DNA of 43,262 bases from Bacillota bacterium (lineage in GTDB: Bacteria > Bacillota > Clostridia > Caldicoprobacterales > Xylanivirgaceae), in NCBI GenBank assembly GCA_023621995.1, contig JAMOAB010000035.1:1-43262 (forward strand), read 5' to 3'. Positions 9,901 to 17,465 of the stretch are shown here, one piece after another (positions within the stretch are counted from its first letter, which is position 1; every line of letters starts with the position of its first letter). Under the pieces are notes generated by a model. The model did no database searches, was not told where the DNA came from, and saw only the letters and a list, made by a program, of their open reading frames with translations. The position numbers and the translations under genes were made by a program.

Positions 9901-10400
9901 CTTTATCAGACCAAGATGCTGTAGATGAGAATGGAGACCCTATAACTAAGGAGAAGGCTCAAGAGTACTATGATAGATACTTTGAAGCCTATGCAGGAGT
10001 AGCCGAGTTTATTAAAAACCAAAAGAAGTTTGCACATAAACACGAACACGTATATACTATAATAGGAAGAAAGAGAAGATTACCAGACATAAATAGTAAT
10101 GACTATAAGTTAGTAGGATACCAAGAGAGATTAGCAGTAAACTCATGTATTCAAGGCTCTGGAGGAGACATAATGATGGTGTGTCAACCTAGGATAGATA
10201 ATGACCCAAGACTCAAGGAATTAGGCTGTAGAATGGTATTACAAGTCCATGATGAGCTAATATTTGTAGGAAAGAAAGAGCATATAGAAGAGTGTACAAA
10301 GATAATCAAGGACTATATGGAGCATCCACTACCAAAACCATTAAAGTTACCACTAAGAGTAGACTCTGACTGGGGATACACTTATGCTGAAGCGAAGTAA
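6975..10400 (+). CDS. polA: Family A DNA polymerase interrupted by an intein
   Basis: Precursor of 1141 residues; about 750 after splicing. The N-extein has a 3'-5' proofreading exonuclease domain (FAFDTETDTL with the DxE pair; HNLKFDIHVL; later YALADAYWTWRHY). The polymerase domain shows TDSGRLSCSDPNLQQLP, the motif A region FDYSNLEMRLLGHFSGDP, the O-helix RQVAKTINFLLMYGGG, and motif C VLQVHDELIF. No 5'-3' exonuclease domain. This is the phage replicase. GTG start with AAGGGGGGG upstream. The intein lies between NQVG and TDSGRLS, just before the dNTP/primer-binding TxTGRLS motif. Confidence 0.95.
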   Translation: MYSTFIGANDNEVIGEVIMSESRLKKLAKRMMKVDEFAFDTETDTLRVQHKGEMNLVGISICFGEQDTYYIPTGHFFDEGQLDTDLVVKYLKPVFERTDVRIIGHNLKFDIHVLENIGITIKTDDIFDTMIARWITDENKEKGLKGMTSQIYNVKQTNFDECLSTVTKEEKKAYGLKASNKAPFHLVRIPVGAPYALADAYWTWRHYCDWQLDELENEKMETIFYKVQMPFLKTLYNMERRGVKINKKRLEEMQKRAEKDLEDLHYRMIEIAGVEFNPASSQQLSELLFGYKKVNKQGEFIGNIELLDNSFNFPVISLTAGGAPQTGDKQLKALSKMNYKRDKRKQEGIELVKLLLVYKKLSKLKSAFIDGLLTQIYADGKVHPSFNQVGCLTGESLVPTDKGIFPIKELADLGEDGDFVEKELNIVNRYRELEPTKYVVKYKDRETVKLETVLGMEIEGTLNHPIIVNRFNSSDITNNIGGCRLREEYRGAEVWKNLEDITTKDYVAVPINYNTFSKEYVKLGNKVTQSKNTNSKAVTIPNVLNEDVAEFMGMYYADGSIHEGNGSWGIRITNGNKDVINRVHQLSKRLFNIEAKTHLEPKKNSATTYITSINLEPIEELLELKRGCINKTIPSSILKSPKSVIQAFIRGLTLDSCIVRERNKDYLKFTVSNKLSARYIQEILLNMGIVSSVRQDNCKSDNVFHILIYNDNLKKFNEDIGFIESSKYIENVNESKMNKYRIDGNTLWVKVNKVSRGKADVYDFNVPKTHSFISGAFISHNTDSGRLSCSDPNLQQLPRPVEINDPMTFEEWVEKEGVDLEDIECGYKTILEDLEYKDGYPTGELKSEVSEEIIIEEVEQYLNYLREWRAKNEENIMWKFYEIRDVFIPDEEDEVIMAFDYSNLEMRLLGHFSGDPLLIKTFLNDEDAHGGTAVNMFSLDCTAGEVKHKYPHLRQVAKTINFLLMYGGGAFTLYNTLSDQDAVDENGDPITKEKAQEYYDRYFEAYAGVAEFIKNQKKFAHKHEHVYTIIGRKRRLPDINSNDYKLVGYQERLAVNSCIQGSGGDIMMVCQPRIDNDPRLKELGCRMVLQVHDELIFVGKKEHIEECTKIIKDYMEHPLPKPLKLPLRVDSDWGYTYAEAK
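8145..9317 (+). other. Intein with degenerate LAGLIDADG endonuclease in polymerase
   Basis: 391-residue intein (391-781 of the precursor), Cys1 start (CLTGESLVPTDKGIF), block B-like EGTLNHPIIV, end FISGAFISHN before Thr+1. First endonuclease motif EFMGMYYADGSIH is good; the second, FIRGLTLDSCIV, has lost the usual Gly-Asp-Gly form, so the endonuclease may be impaired. Confidence 0.9.
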
Positions 10401-10417
10401 AACAGGAGGGTATTAGA

Positions 10418-10564
10418 ATGATAATTTTACAGATATATTCGTTACTACTCTTAACATTAATTTCAATATATTCTCTAACATTAGAAGATAAGGACAGCAG
10501 AATAGGGGCATTTCTTTTAGCCCCTATCCTAGCTTATATAATTGTCACTATGATTAGATTATAA
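10418..10564 (+). CDS. Small membrane protein (48 aa)
   Basis: A 48-codon ORF beginning MIILQIYSLLLLTLISIYS, with AGGAGGG 8 bases before the ATG. Two hydrophobic segments (about 3-18 and 30-47) flank a charged turn LEDKDSR, so it should be a two-pass membrane hairpin. It fits exactly between polA and the recA-like gene. Function unknown. Confidence 0.65.
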   Translation: MIILQIYSLLLLTLISIYSLTLEDKDSRIGAFLLAPILAYIIVTMIRL

Positions 10565-10578
10565 GGGGGAAAAATACT

Positions 10579-11715
10579 ATGGCAAAGAAGGAAGTAGATA
10601 GAATAAGATTAGGACTTTTAAAGAAGTTTGGCTCTAATGCCATAATAATGGGAGCAGACCATGAGAAAGCTCAATATGGAAGAATTAGCACAGGAAGTAT
10701 AAATTTAGACCTTAAGCTAGGAGGAGGTATTCCTATTGGAAGAATGACTCAAATATCTGGAGCTAAATCTACTGCTAAATCTACTTTATGCGACCATATT
10801 ATAAAAAATGCTCAAACTACAAAAGTTGAATGGGTATGGACAGAGAGAAAAGAAGAAAAAGGAAGGGAGATAGTAGAGGAGCATCCTAGAAAAGTAGATG
10901 GCTTGATATGTGCTTATTTAGATGTAGAGGGAACTAAAACTATAGAATGGACAAGGGACACTATAGGAGTAGATACCGACAACTGGCTATATGCTCAACC
11001 ATCTGGACTAGAGGAGTGTTTGGAAATGGCTCACCAGATGCAGAAAGATGGAGTACACCTAATAGTTATTGACTCAATAGACTCATTAGAGCCTACTAAA
11101 GAGTATGAGAGTCAAATGGGAGAAAGTGTACAGATGGGATTGAAACCTAAGATGATTGGAGAATATTGTAGAAAATATACAGCTACTAATAATATGTTAG
11201 CGAGAAGAGGAGACCTACCTTGTACAGTAATCCTTATTAACCAACTTAGAGAGAAGATTGGAGCGTATGGGGATATTGAATATACACCGGGAGGGAGAGC
11301 TATTGAGTTCTATATATCTGTAGACCTAAGATTGAGAAGAGGAGATTGGATAGTAGAGGGAACAGGAGAAAGTAAAGAGATTGTGGGGCAAGTAATAAAG
11401 TTCAAGTCCCATAAGAATAAGACCTATAAACAACAGCAATCTGGAGAGTTCGACTTCTATTTTGAAGATACACCAATAGCTAAAGCAGGAGAGATAGATA
11501 ACTTTAAAGAAATAGTTGTAGCAGGAATAAATTATGGAGTTATAGAAAGAGCTGGAAGTTGGTTTAAGTATCGTGGAAAGAATATAGCCCAAGGAGCAGA
11601 TAATACTGTAATGTACTTGAGAAAAAATCCAGAAGTATTTAAACAAGTTAAAGATGAGCTATTCTCCATAGTTGAAAGAGAAGCTAATGCTATATCAGAG
11701 GGGAGTGAGGGCTAG
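10579..11715 (+). CDS. uvsX: RecA/UvsX-like recombinase
   Basis: 378-residue strand-exchange ATPase for recombination-dependent replication and repair. RecA landmarks: YGRISTGSINLDLKLGGGIPIGRMTQI, Walker B LIVIDSIDSLEP, the L1/L2 region, VILINQLREKIGAYGDIEYTPGGRAIEF (usual RecA: [28 protein letters not shown]). The Walker A reads GAKSTAKS: the Gly before Lys is Ala. T4 UvsX also departs there (GPSKSFKS), so activity is not excluded. Strong AAGGGGG site. The stop codon overlaps the next GTG start. Confidence 0.9.
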   Translation: MAKKEVDRIRLGLLKKFGSNAIIMGADHEKAQYGRISTGSINLDLKLGGGIPIGRMTQISGAKSTAKSTLCDHIIKNAQTTKVEWVWTERKEEKGREIVEEHPRKVDGLICAYLDVEGTKTIEWTRDTIGVDTDNWLYAQPSGLEECLEMAHQMQKDGVHLIVIDSIDSLEPTKEYESQMGESVQMGLKPKMIGEYCRKYTATNNMLARRGDLPCTVILINQLREKIGAYGDIEYTPGGRAIEFYISVDLRLRRGDWIVEGTGESKEIVGQVIKFKSHKNKTYKQQQSGEFDFYFEDTPIAKAGEIDNFKEIVVAGINYGVIERAGSWFKYRGKNIAQGADNTVMYLRKNPEVFKQVKDELFSIVEREANAISEGSEG

Positions 11716-12113
11716 TGAATAAGGAAACAGAAAGAATAATTAGAAGAGAGTTAGGGAGTATCCTTAATGGGCATTTAGATAAATCTTCCTTAGTAATAAG
11801 AGGAAAAGATTTACCAGATTTATTAGATGATATAATGGGAGAAGTATCTAATCTAGATTTTATTAGTAAAGAGCAATTTGAAGAGTATAGAGATAATTGG
11901 AATAAGAAGTTACAGGAACAGGAAGAGTTCTATAGAAACCTTATAAATGAGAAAGATGAAGAGATAGAAGCTAGTCATAGAAAGATAGCAGAACTCAAGG
12001 AGTCAATAACAAATGACAGCACTAAGAGGGTATTAGAGACTAAACTAGCAATAGCTAATAGACATAATAGACTTCTAAAGAAATTTGTTAGAGATATACT
12101 GGAGGAGATATAG
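11715..12113 (+). CDS. Coiled-coil protein coupled to recombinase
   Basis: 132 residues, GTG start sharing a base with the recombinase stop. Residues about 55-110 form a charged coiled coil (KKLQEQEEFYRNLINEKDEEI). Highly acidic and soluble. Position suggests a recombinase accessory protein, by analogy with mediator genes near uvsX, but no sequence motif supports it. Confidence 0.65.
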   Translation: MNKETERIIRRELGSILNGHLDKSSLVIRGKDLPDLLDDIMGEVSNLDFISKEQFEEYRDNWNKKLQEQEEFYRNLINEKDEEIEASHRKIAELKESITNDSTKRVLETKLAIANRHNRLLKKFVRDILEEI

Positions 12114-12114
12114 A

Positions 12115-12348
12115 ATGGAAAGAGGTGATATTAAAAAAGGCTTCAAGGCTTTTAGGAACAATGTTAAAGATGATAACAGGAAGATACAGAGTTTAAGAAA
12201 TTGTAAATCTTGTAAGTACCTTTATAAAGATGATGATGTTGCTACAGAAGAAGTTTGTCATAACAATTCTGTAACATCTTACGACATAGTGGAGGATGGA
12301 AATACAAAGTACTGTACCTTCTGGACTCCTGTTTGGCATAAAGATTAA
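12115..12348 (+). CDS. Small Cys-rich protein
   Basis: 77 residues. ATG at 12115 is chosen because GGAGGA lies 8 bases upstream; an in-frame ATG at 12085 lies inside the previous gene. Contains NCKSCKYLYKDDD, EVCHNN and KYCTFW, four or five Cys that could bind zinc. Starts MERGDIKKGFKAFRNN, basic. Unknown function; ends the recombinase gene cluster. Confidence 0.65.
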   Translation: MERGDIKKGFKAFRNNVKDDNRKIQSLRNCKSCKYLYKDDDVATEEVCHNNSVTSYDIVEDGNTKYCTFWTPVWHKD

Positions 12349-12383
12349 TTGTTAAGACCCTTTAAGAAATTAAGAATTTATGC

Positions 12384-12520
12384 TATGATATAGTTGTGAG
12401 GGAGGAGTAAGAAGAAAGAAGTCCCCACACTAAATGTAGACCAATCCGACTTGTCTTTACTCTACTCTTCCTTCTTAACATGAGAGTATGATATAATAGC
12501 TCTATTCCCAAGTCTCATGT
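12384..12520 (+). other. Structured intergenic stretch, possible leader or small RNA
   Basis: The 220-bp gap after the Cys-rich gene holds a bulged long stem (GGAG, GAGTAA and AAGTC near 12401-12420 pairing with GACTT, TTACTC and CTTCC near 12448-12471), then TATAAT at 12492-12497 inside an ATGAGA...TCTCAT inverted repeat (12479-12517). No good -35 box is seen for either TATGAT (12384) or TATAAT. Could be a terminator plus promoter or a structured leader. Confidence 0.35.
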
Positions 12521-12568
12521 TTGTGATATTTGAGGGTAGAGTTATTTTAAATTGGGGAGGACAGTAAT

Positions 12569-13114
12569 ATGAGCTATATAAAAAAGAAATCAAAGGCTCA
12601 AGAAGTAAGGACAGCTAAAGAGTTTGGAGGAAAGACTCAAATAGCTTCTGGAGCACTTTGGACAGCTAAAGGAGATGTTAGAACTGGAGGAAAAAGAACT
12701 AGTTCCTTCAATGAGACAGACTTCCTAATAGAAAACAAATTTACGGACAAGCCTTACTTTATACTTAAGAAAGAGACATGGGACAAGATTAACAGAGAAG
12801 CTATTGAAGATAATTTTAGAACTCCATTAATGCAAATAGATATATTAGAGGATTTACAACTAGTAGTAATGGACTTGAATGACTACAAAAGATTTAATCT
12901 TGAAGAACATATGCAAATACTAAGTGAGACCTTTACCACTAATAAGAAGTCCTTTAGGATTGATTATGATAAGTTTAATGATTTAGATAGAAGAGCTTAT
13001 GAGATGATGTTGACCCCTGTAATATTTCTAACATTAGGAGATGACAAACCAGTAAGGTTAGTGATTATGAAAAATTCAGATTTCATTTATATATGGGAAC
13101 AGGTAGAGAAATAA
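12569..13114 (+). CDS. PD-(D/E)XK endonuclease, Holliday-junction resolvase type
   Basis: 181 residues. The first third matches resolvase-like nucleases: KSKAQEVRTAKEFGGKTQIASGALWTAKGDV (E, then GD) and FLIENKF (E-x-K), giving the E...D...ExK active site. The second half holds LQLVVMDLNDY and ends with IYIWEQVEK. It would cleave branched recombination or replication intermediates. It has a GGGGAGGA site and is followed by a clear terminator, so it ends a transcript. The exact substrate is inferred. Confidence 0.65.
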   Translation: MSYIKKKSKAQEVRTAKEFGGKTQIASGALWTAKGDVRTGGKRTSSFNETDFLIENKFTDKPYFILKKETWDKINREAIEDNFRTPLMQIDILEDLQLVVMDLNDYKRFNLEEHMQILSETFTTNKKSFRIDYDKFNDLDRRAYEMMLTPVIFLTLGDDKPVRLVIMKNSDFIYIWEQVEK

Positions 13115-13138
13115 CTCTCTACCTTTTATTTTTTTACC
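13102..13138 (+). terminator. Rho-independent terminator
   Basis: GGTAGAGA-AATAAC-TCTCTACC followed by a T-rich tract CTTTTATTTTTTT. Ends the resolvase transcript just before a new promoter. Confidence 0.9.
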
Positions 13139-13167
13139 TTGACAAGTATATGCTCATTTGTTATACT
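13139..13167 (+). promoter_or_regulatory. Sigma-A promoter
   Basis: TTGACA (13139-13144), 17 bp, TATACT (13162-13167). Downstream, AACTTATTA and TAATAAGTT (13187-13219) form an inverted repeat in the leader of the Cas4-like nuclease gene. Confidence 0.85.
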
Positions 13168-13241
13168 AAGTAAGAAAGAATGTATAAACTTATTAAGTTA
13201 AGGACATACTAATAAGTTAATTGTTAAAGGGGGGAATGTAA

Positions 13242-14141
13242 TTGGCACTAAAGGATGTGTTAAGCACACTAAAAAATGAGGGTTACATTATTAAAAGGTT
13301 AGACCAGTATTTGTTATCACTTAATGATAAGGATGAGGACAGAAGATGGGATATAAACAGTCCTTCATCTGCTAGTAAATGTGAAAGAGCTATAGTATAT
13401 AGCAGACTTGGATATGAGCCAGATGCTAATGCTATAGATGCTAGAACTAGAAGAATACTCGACAATGGAACAGATACCCATGAGAGACTACAAAAGTATA
13501 TGTTGGATGAAGGAATGTTGAAGATGGATGAAGTTCCAGTATTTCTGGACAGGCTTCAAATTCAAGGACACACAGATGGACTTTTAGAGTTAAGTAAATA
13601 CGAGTTAGGAATACTGGAGATTAAGACTATCAATACTAATGGTTTCTCTAAGTTATTAGATGCTAGAGATGACCATAAGGAACAAGCGTTAGTATATATG
13701 GTATGTTTGGAAGAAAGGAGGAAGTGGCTAAAGGATAAGTTCTCAACAGAGAAAGAGCTTATGGATTATTTAGTATCAGAAGAGTATCATACCTTTATAG
13801 AAAATCACTACAAACATATGAAGGGAGGAAACAAATTCTCCAGAGGAGAAAAGCTAATGTTCAAGTATGAGCAACATATGAAAGCAGATAGACTCCTATG
13901 GAATACTCCTAGACCAATAAATAAAATGATTTTCTTATATGAAGATAAGAATACTCAAGAGTTAAAAGAATTTACAGTCAAGTATGATGAGGAATTATGG
14001 AAGGATTTAGAAGCTAAGTATGAGTACATCAATGAGTATGTAGCTAAGAAAGAAGTACCACCTAGACCAGATGAAGCTACTAGTAAGAGTTGTAGTTTAT
14101 GTAGATGGTGCTCGTATAAGACTGAATGTTGGATATTGTAA
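13242..14141 (+). CDS. Cas4/RecB-type Fe-S exonuclease
   Basis: 299 residues. PD-(D/E)XK core: LQIQGHTDGLLEL (motif with D), ILEIKTI (ExK) and the later HKEQALVYM (QxxxY). Four Cys consistent with a 4Fe-4S cluster: C47 in ASKCERA, and CSLCRWCSYKTEC near the C-terminus, the arrangement of Cas4/AddB-type nucleases. Likely a single-strand exonuclease in recombination or host DNA breakdown. No CRISPR array is near, so a Cas role is not suggested. TTG start with AAAGGGGGG upstream. Confidence 0.85.
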   Translation: MALKDVLSTLKNEGYIIKRLDQYLLSLNDKDEDRRWDINSPSSASKCERAIVYSRLGYEPDANAIDARTRRILDNGTDTHERLQKYMLDEGMLKMDEVPVFLDRLQIQGHTDGLLELSKYELGILEIKTINTNGFSKLLDARDDHKEQALVYMVCLEERRKWLKDKFSTEKELMDYLVSEEYHTFIENHYKHMKGGNKFSRGEKLMFKYEQHMKADRLLWNTPRPINKMIFLYEDKNTQELKEFTVKYDEELWKDLEAKYEYINEYVAKKEVPPRPDEATSKSCSLCRWCSYKTECWIL

Positions 14142-14158
14142 TGGAGGTGGATGTGGAT

Positions 14159-14377
14159 ATGGAAGATATATGTGTAATGTGCGGGAGATATGTACCAGAA
14201 GGGACTCAAGTATGTAACATATGTAAAGAAGAAGTAGAAAGCGGAGCTTATAAGCGAAAGAAATATAAGAGCTTATTAAAGAGATTAGGTGAAGTTAAAG
14301 CTATCTATCCAGTACTTCTTATTATATTTATAATTATATTAATTAATATTCTTTTAATTAATAAGAGAGGGATTTAA
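14159..14377 (+). CDS. Small zinc-ribbon membrane protein
   Basis: 72 residues from ATG 14159, placed 8 bases after GGAGGTGG; longer in-frame starts lie in the preceding gene. The N-terminus has two CxxC pairs 12 residues apart (CVMCGRYVPEGTQVCNIC), a zinc ribbon; a basic stretch follows, and the end is one strongly hydrophobic segment (YPVLLIIFIIILINILLI). Probably a membrane-anchored zinc-ribbon protein, unknown role. Confidence 0.7.
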   Translation: MEDICVMCGRYVPEGTQVCNICKEEVESGAYKRKKYKSLLKRLGEVKAIYPVLLIIFIIILINILLINKRGI

Positions 14378-14378
14378 T

Positions 14379-14999
14379 ATGGCAAGTGTATACTTTAAAT
14401 TTGCCTGTATGGGAGCAGGTAAAACAGCATTAGCCTGTATAAATGCTTTCAACTATGAGGAGCAAGGATTAACCCCTTTATGTATTAGCTCTTCATTAGA
14501 TACCAGATTTGGAAATGCTAAAGAAAATGAACATGGACTAAAAGTAGGGAAGTGGGAGAGTAGAATAAAGGAATTATACAGAGATGTATTTCTACTACCA
14601 TCTGATGAGTCTGTAATAAAGTTCATTACTAAGGTATCCAGACTTCAAAAGATTAAACCAGATGTCATTATGATAGATGAAGCTCAATTCTTAACAGCCA
14701 ATCAAGTGGAGGAACTCTTTAAAGTAGCTATTTATTGGGACATACCTGTAATATGTTATGGACTACTTACAACATTTAAGACAACTCTATTTGAAGGCTC
14801 TAAGAGATTAATAGAGCTAGGAGCTAAATTAGAGCCTATCAAGTCTGTAGGAACAGATGGGAAAAGGACAGTTATCAATGCTAAGTTTGTAAATGGCAAA
14901 ATAGTTACAGAAGGAGCAGACATAGACATTGGAGGAGATGAGAAGTATAAGGCTCTAACATTGAAAGACTTCTGGGATTTATTAGATAAGGAGGAGTAG
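14379..14999 (+). CDS. tdk: Thymidine kinase
   Basis: 206 residues, phosphorylates thymidine to dTMP for phage DNA synthesis. P-loop FACMGAGKT at the start, the Ser/Asp region ISSSLDTRFG, Walker B VIMIDEAQFL (residues 96-105) and YGLLTTFKTTLFEGSKRL, all typical of the TK1 type. The C-terminal lasso keeps ADIDIGGDEKY, but the usual zinc-binding CxxC before it is replaced by LEPIKSV and the final CxxH is missing, so this is a zinc-less variant. Overlaps none; next gene starts one base after the stop. Confidence 0.92.
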   Translation: MASVYFKFACMGAGKTALACINAFNYEEQGLTPLCISSSLDTRFGNAKENEHGLKVGKWESRIKELYRDVFLLPSDESVIKFITKVSRLQKIKPDVIMIDEAQFLTANQVEELFKVAIYWDIPVICYGLLTTFKTTLFEGSKRLIELGAKLEPIKSVGTDGKRTVINAKFVNGKIVTEGADIDIGGDEKYKALTLKDFWDLLDKEE

Positions 15000-15000
15000 T

Positions 15001-15606
15001 ATGGCAGAGAAGAAATTACCAAAACAATTATTGAAGAAGGGGAAGATACAAAGAGGATTTTCTCCAGACACTACAGAAGCACCTATTGAAGAACTAGATG
15101 CCCCAGAAGAGTCCATTTTAGATACAGTTGAAAGAGAACTAAAGGATGATGGAATTATACTATTTGATAATGAAAACATCCTAGAGGACTATTTAAGGCT
15201 TCCAGCAGACATAACAGAAGTACCTAGTAAAGATTTAGGGAGATACTTTAACACTATGACAAAGCAGAAAATGTGGGTAAGGACTTTATTAGGAAGGACG
15301 GGTGCTCTACTAAGAGAACTTGAAGAGGAGCTAGATGATATTAGAGGTAAAGTCTATAGCCAACTTCCAGCTAAAATGAGTGTTAAAGAGAAGGAACTAA
15401 AATTAAGAAGTGATGAGAGATACGGTGAGAGGGCAATAGAACTTCTCCAGAAAGTAGCAATATATCAAGAGAAGAGAAATATATTAGTAGACTACCTTGA
15501 TAACCTAGTAGATGCTATATTTAATATCTCAAGAGAGATATCTAGACGTGAAAGTGATTGGAATGATGAAACCAGAGAGAATAGTATTGAAAGAAAAAGA
15601 AGATAA
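15001..15606 (+). CDS. Hypothetical helical protein
   Basis: 201 residues, adjacent to thymidine kinase (TAGT-ATG). Basic N-terminus (EKKLPKQLLKKGK), an acidic stretch, then a long helical region about 85-185 (TGALLRELEEELDDI; LLQKVAIYQEKRNILVDYLDN) that probably forms a coiled coil. I do not recognise the family. Position in the recombination cluster suggests a DNA-transaction role. Confidence 0.65.
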   Translation: MAEKKLPKQLLKKGKIQRGFSPDTTEAPIEELDAPEESILDTVERELKDDGIILFDNENILEDYLRLPADITEVPSKDLGRYFNTMTKQKMWVRTLLGRTGALLRELEEELDDIRGKVYSQLPAKMSVKEKELKLRSDERYGERAIELLQKVAIYQEKRNILVDYLDNLVDAIFNISREISRRESDWNDETRENSIERKRR

Positions 15607-15620
15607 GGAGGATTTTAGAG

Positions 15621-15893
15621 ATGGTAAATAAGTATAGAAAGAAGCCAGTAGTTGTTGAAGCTATACAGTTCATAAATGATGAAGCTGATACTTTGGAAGC
15701 TATAGGAAACTTTATAACAAACCAAGATTTAAGAGTAAGTTATCACAACCCAGACCACCCAGTAATAAAGATTGAAACTCCAGAGGGAGTAATGGAAGCG
15801 AGTGTAGGAGACTACATTATTAAAGGAGTTAGTGGAGAATTTTATCCATGTAAGCCAGATATTTTTAAAAGGACATATGATTTAGTAGAGTAA
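15621..15893 (+). CDS. PGDYG-type phage protein
   Basis: 90 residues. KYRKKPVVVEAIQF at the start and ASVGDYIIKGVSGEFYPCKPDIFKRTY at the end are the hallmarks of a small protein common in Gram-positive phages, named for its PGDYG motif (VGDYI here). Function is unknown in the family. AAGGAGG upstream; part of the nuclease operon. Confidence 0.8.
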   Translation: MVNKYRKKPVVVEAIQFINDEADTLEAIGNFITNQDLRVSYHNPDHPVIKIETPEGVMEASVGDYIIKGVSGEFYPCKPDIFKRTYDLVE

Positions 15894-15907
15894 AAGGAGG
15901 AGTAGGA

Positions 15908-16414
15908 TTGTCTAAGAAAAAGATTGATTTAATCAAGCAGGAATTAGAGCTATACCTTAGCAATCCTTCTTTAACTATGGAGAGTAAGGGCTGGACAAAA
16001 GCCCAGTATGACGAAATTATCAAAGATTTAGAGCAGAAAATAAAGAATAGTAAAAGAGGGAAAAGTTCAAGGAATAAAGGAGCTAACTATGAGAGAACTA
16101 TAGCTAAAATATTTAAAGAGAAGTTAGGAGTAGAATTAAAAAGGACACCCCAATCTGGAGGATTTGCTAAAGACTCTTCTAAAGGGGATGAATTTAGAGG
16201 GGATATTATTGTAGCAGATAAGGATATAGACTTCAAGTTACACATTGAATGTAAGAATCATAAGAGTTGGAGTATATTAGCTTGGTTAAATCAAGCTGTA
16301 GAGGATTGTCCTAAAGATAAAATCCCTGTAGTTATTTATCATAAGCATAATACATCTAAAGATTATGTGGTAATTAACTTAAATGATTTTATAGAGCTAT
16401 TAAAGGAGGGCTGA
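15908..16414 (+). CDS. PD-(D/E)XK resolvase-like endonuclease
   Basis: 168 residues, TTG start with AGGAGG upstream. The N-terminal 50 residues are helical and basic; the nuclease core is NKGANYERTIAKIF (E), LKRTPQSGG, EFRGDIIV (D) and LHIECKNH (ExK). It closely fits archaeal-type Hjc/MutH-fold resolvases found in phages. The C-terminal segment AVEDCPKDKIPVVIYH is repeated in altered form at the end of the next gene (HNH endonuclease), see that entry. Likely cleaves DNA junctions. Confidence 0.75.
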   Translation: MSKKKIDLIKQELELYLSNPSLTMESKGWTKAQYDEIIKDLEQKIKNSKRGKSSRNKGANYERTIAKIFKEKLGVELKRTPQSGGFAKDSSKGDEFRGDIIVADKDIDFKLHIECKNHKSWSILAWLNQAVEDCPKDKIPVVIYHKHNTSKDYVVINLNDFIELLKEG

Positions 16415-16416
16415 TT

Positions 16417-17118
16417 ATGGAAGAATGGAGAGAAATTAAAGGAACAAATGGTAAGTATTATGTAAGTAATATGGGAAGAGTTAAATCAATTAAAAGTAAT
16501 GGGGATGAGTTAATCTTAAAATTATATAAGGGGAAGAATGGCTACTTAACCTTTAACTTATATATAAACTCTAAGCCTAAAACTACTGCAGTACACAGAG
16601 TAGTAGCAGAAGCATTTTTAGGTGAAAACCCTGGTAATCTGTATGTCAATCACATTGATGGAGATAAAACAAATAATAGATTAGATAATTTAGAATATGT
16701 TACACCTAAAGAAAATGCTCTTCATGCCTTTAAAACAGGATTAAATAAATCTGGCGAAAACCACCCTAATTCAAAATTAAGGAACAGGGATATTATATTA
16801 ATAAAGTTATTACAGAAGTTAGGCTATACCGATACGGATTTAGCAAAAAGGTTTAATGTACACCCTAGAACTATTAGAAGAATATTTAGTAGAGAGCCCA
16901 ATTATAGGAGATGGGATGGGGAAGATATTTTCCACACTACATTACCTAGGAGTTTAGGGGATAAAGGGATGAAAGAAGCTATACAAAAAGTTGAAGAGGA
17001 TTGCCCAGAAGGGAAGATACCTATAGTAGTATTTCATCAAGGACAGAGAAATGAAAACGGGAAAAGAGTAGAGGAAGCAGGAGACTATGTAGCATTATCA
17101 CTAGAGGGTAGTACTTAA
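16417..17118 (+). CDS. HNH homing endonuclease fused to a resolvase-like tail
   Basis: 233 residues. NUMOD4 domain (EWREIKGTNGKYYVSNMGRVKS), HNH core (HRVVAEAF; VNHIDGDKTNNRLDNLEYVT), then an HTH (DLAKRFNVHPRTIRRIF) for DNA recognition: a free-standing homing endonuclease. The last 50 residues (EAIQKVEEDCPEGKIPIVVFHQ ... DYVALSL) are not endonuclease sequence; they resemble the C-terminus of the resolvase immediately upstream (QAVEDCPKDKIPVVIYH ... DYVVINL). The HNH gene therefore seems to have entered a resolvase gene and left the original 3' end fused to itself while supplying a replacement end. ATG two bases after the upstream stop. Confidence 0.88.
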   Translation: MEEWREIKGTNGKYYVSNMGRVKSIKSNGDELILKLYKGKNGYLTFNLYINSKPKTTAVHRVVAEAFLGENPGNLYVNHIDGDKTNNRLDNLEYVTPKENALHAFKTGLNKSGENHPNSKLRNRDIILIKLLQKLGYTDTDLAKRFNVHPRTIRRIFSREPNYRRWDGEDIFHTTLPRSLGDKGMKEAIQKVEEDCPEGKIPIVVFHQGQRNENGKRVEEAGDYVALSLEGST

Positions 17119-17204
17119 AGAGCAGAGACCTAAGAAGCTCAAAAAAACTTAAAAAGGGAAAATAAGTCATGAATTGATTATTAAATGCAATAGGAGGGAT
17201 TTTG

Positions 17205-17465
17205 ATGGCACTACCTTTATTAATAGCTAGAAGAAAAGGTGACAAGATTTTACCTACTGATTATAAATTAGGTTGGCTATATAAGGATGATAAAGAAGGC
17301 TATTGGCAAGTATGGGGAAGCTGTAAAGATAGAAATACTGCTTTAAAATGTGCTAAAGATGTAATAGAAAAACAAGGTGAAAGGGATATATTTATTTCGG
17401 ATGAGCCAATACCCATAAATCTTACTATAGAGCAAATAAATGAATTAAAGAAAATTAAAATTTAA
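17205..17465 (+). CDS. Hypothetical protein
   Basis: 86 residues, ATG chosen because AGGAGG ends 8 bases upstream. GWLYKDDKEGYWQVWGSCKDRNTALKCAKDVI suggests a small alpha-beta domain with aromatic core. Unknown. First gene of the accessory patch after the HNH endonuclease; followed by the first copy of a duplicated stem-loop. Confidence 0.6.
   Translation: MALPLLIARRKGDKILPTDYKLGWLYKDDKEGYWQVWGSCKDRNTALKCAKDVIEKQGERDIFISDEPIPINLTIEQINELKKIKI

Noticed and set aside
12569-13114. Restriction endonuclease partner for the methyltransferase
   Set aside because: It is 5 kb from the methyltransferase, within the recombination operon, and its motifs fit junction resolvases.
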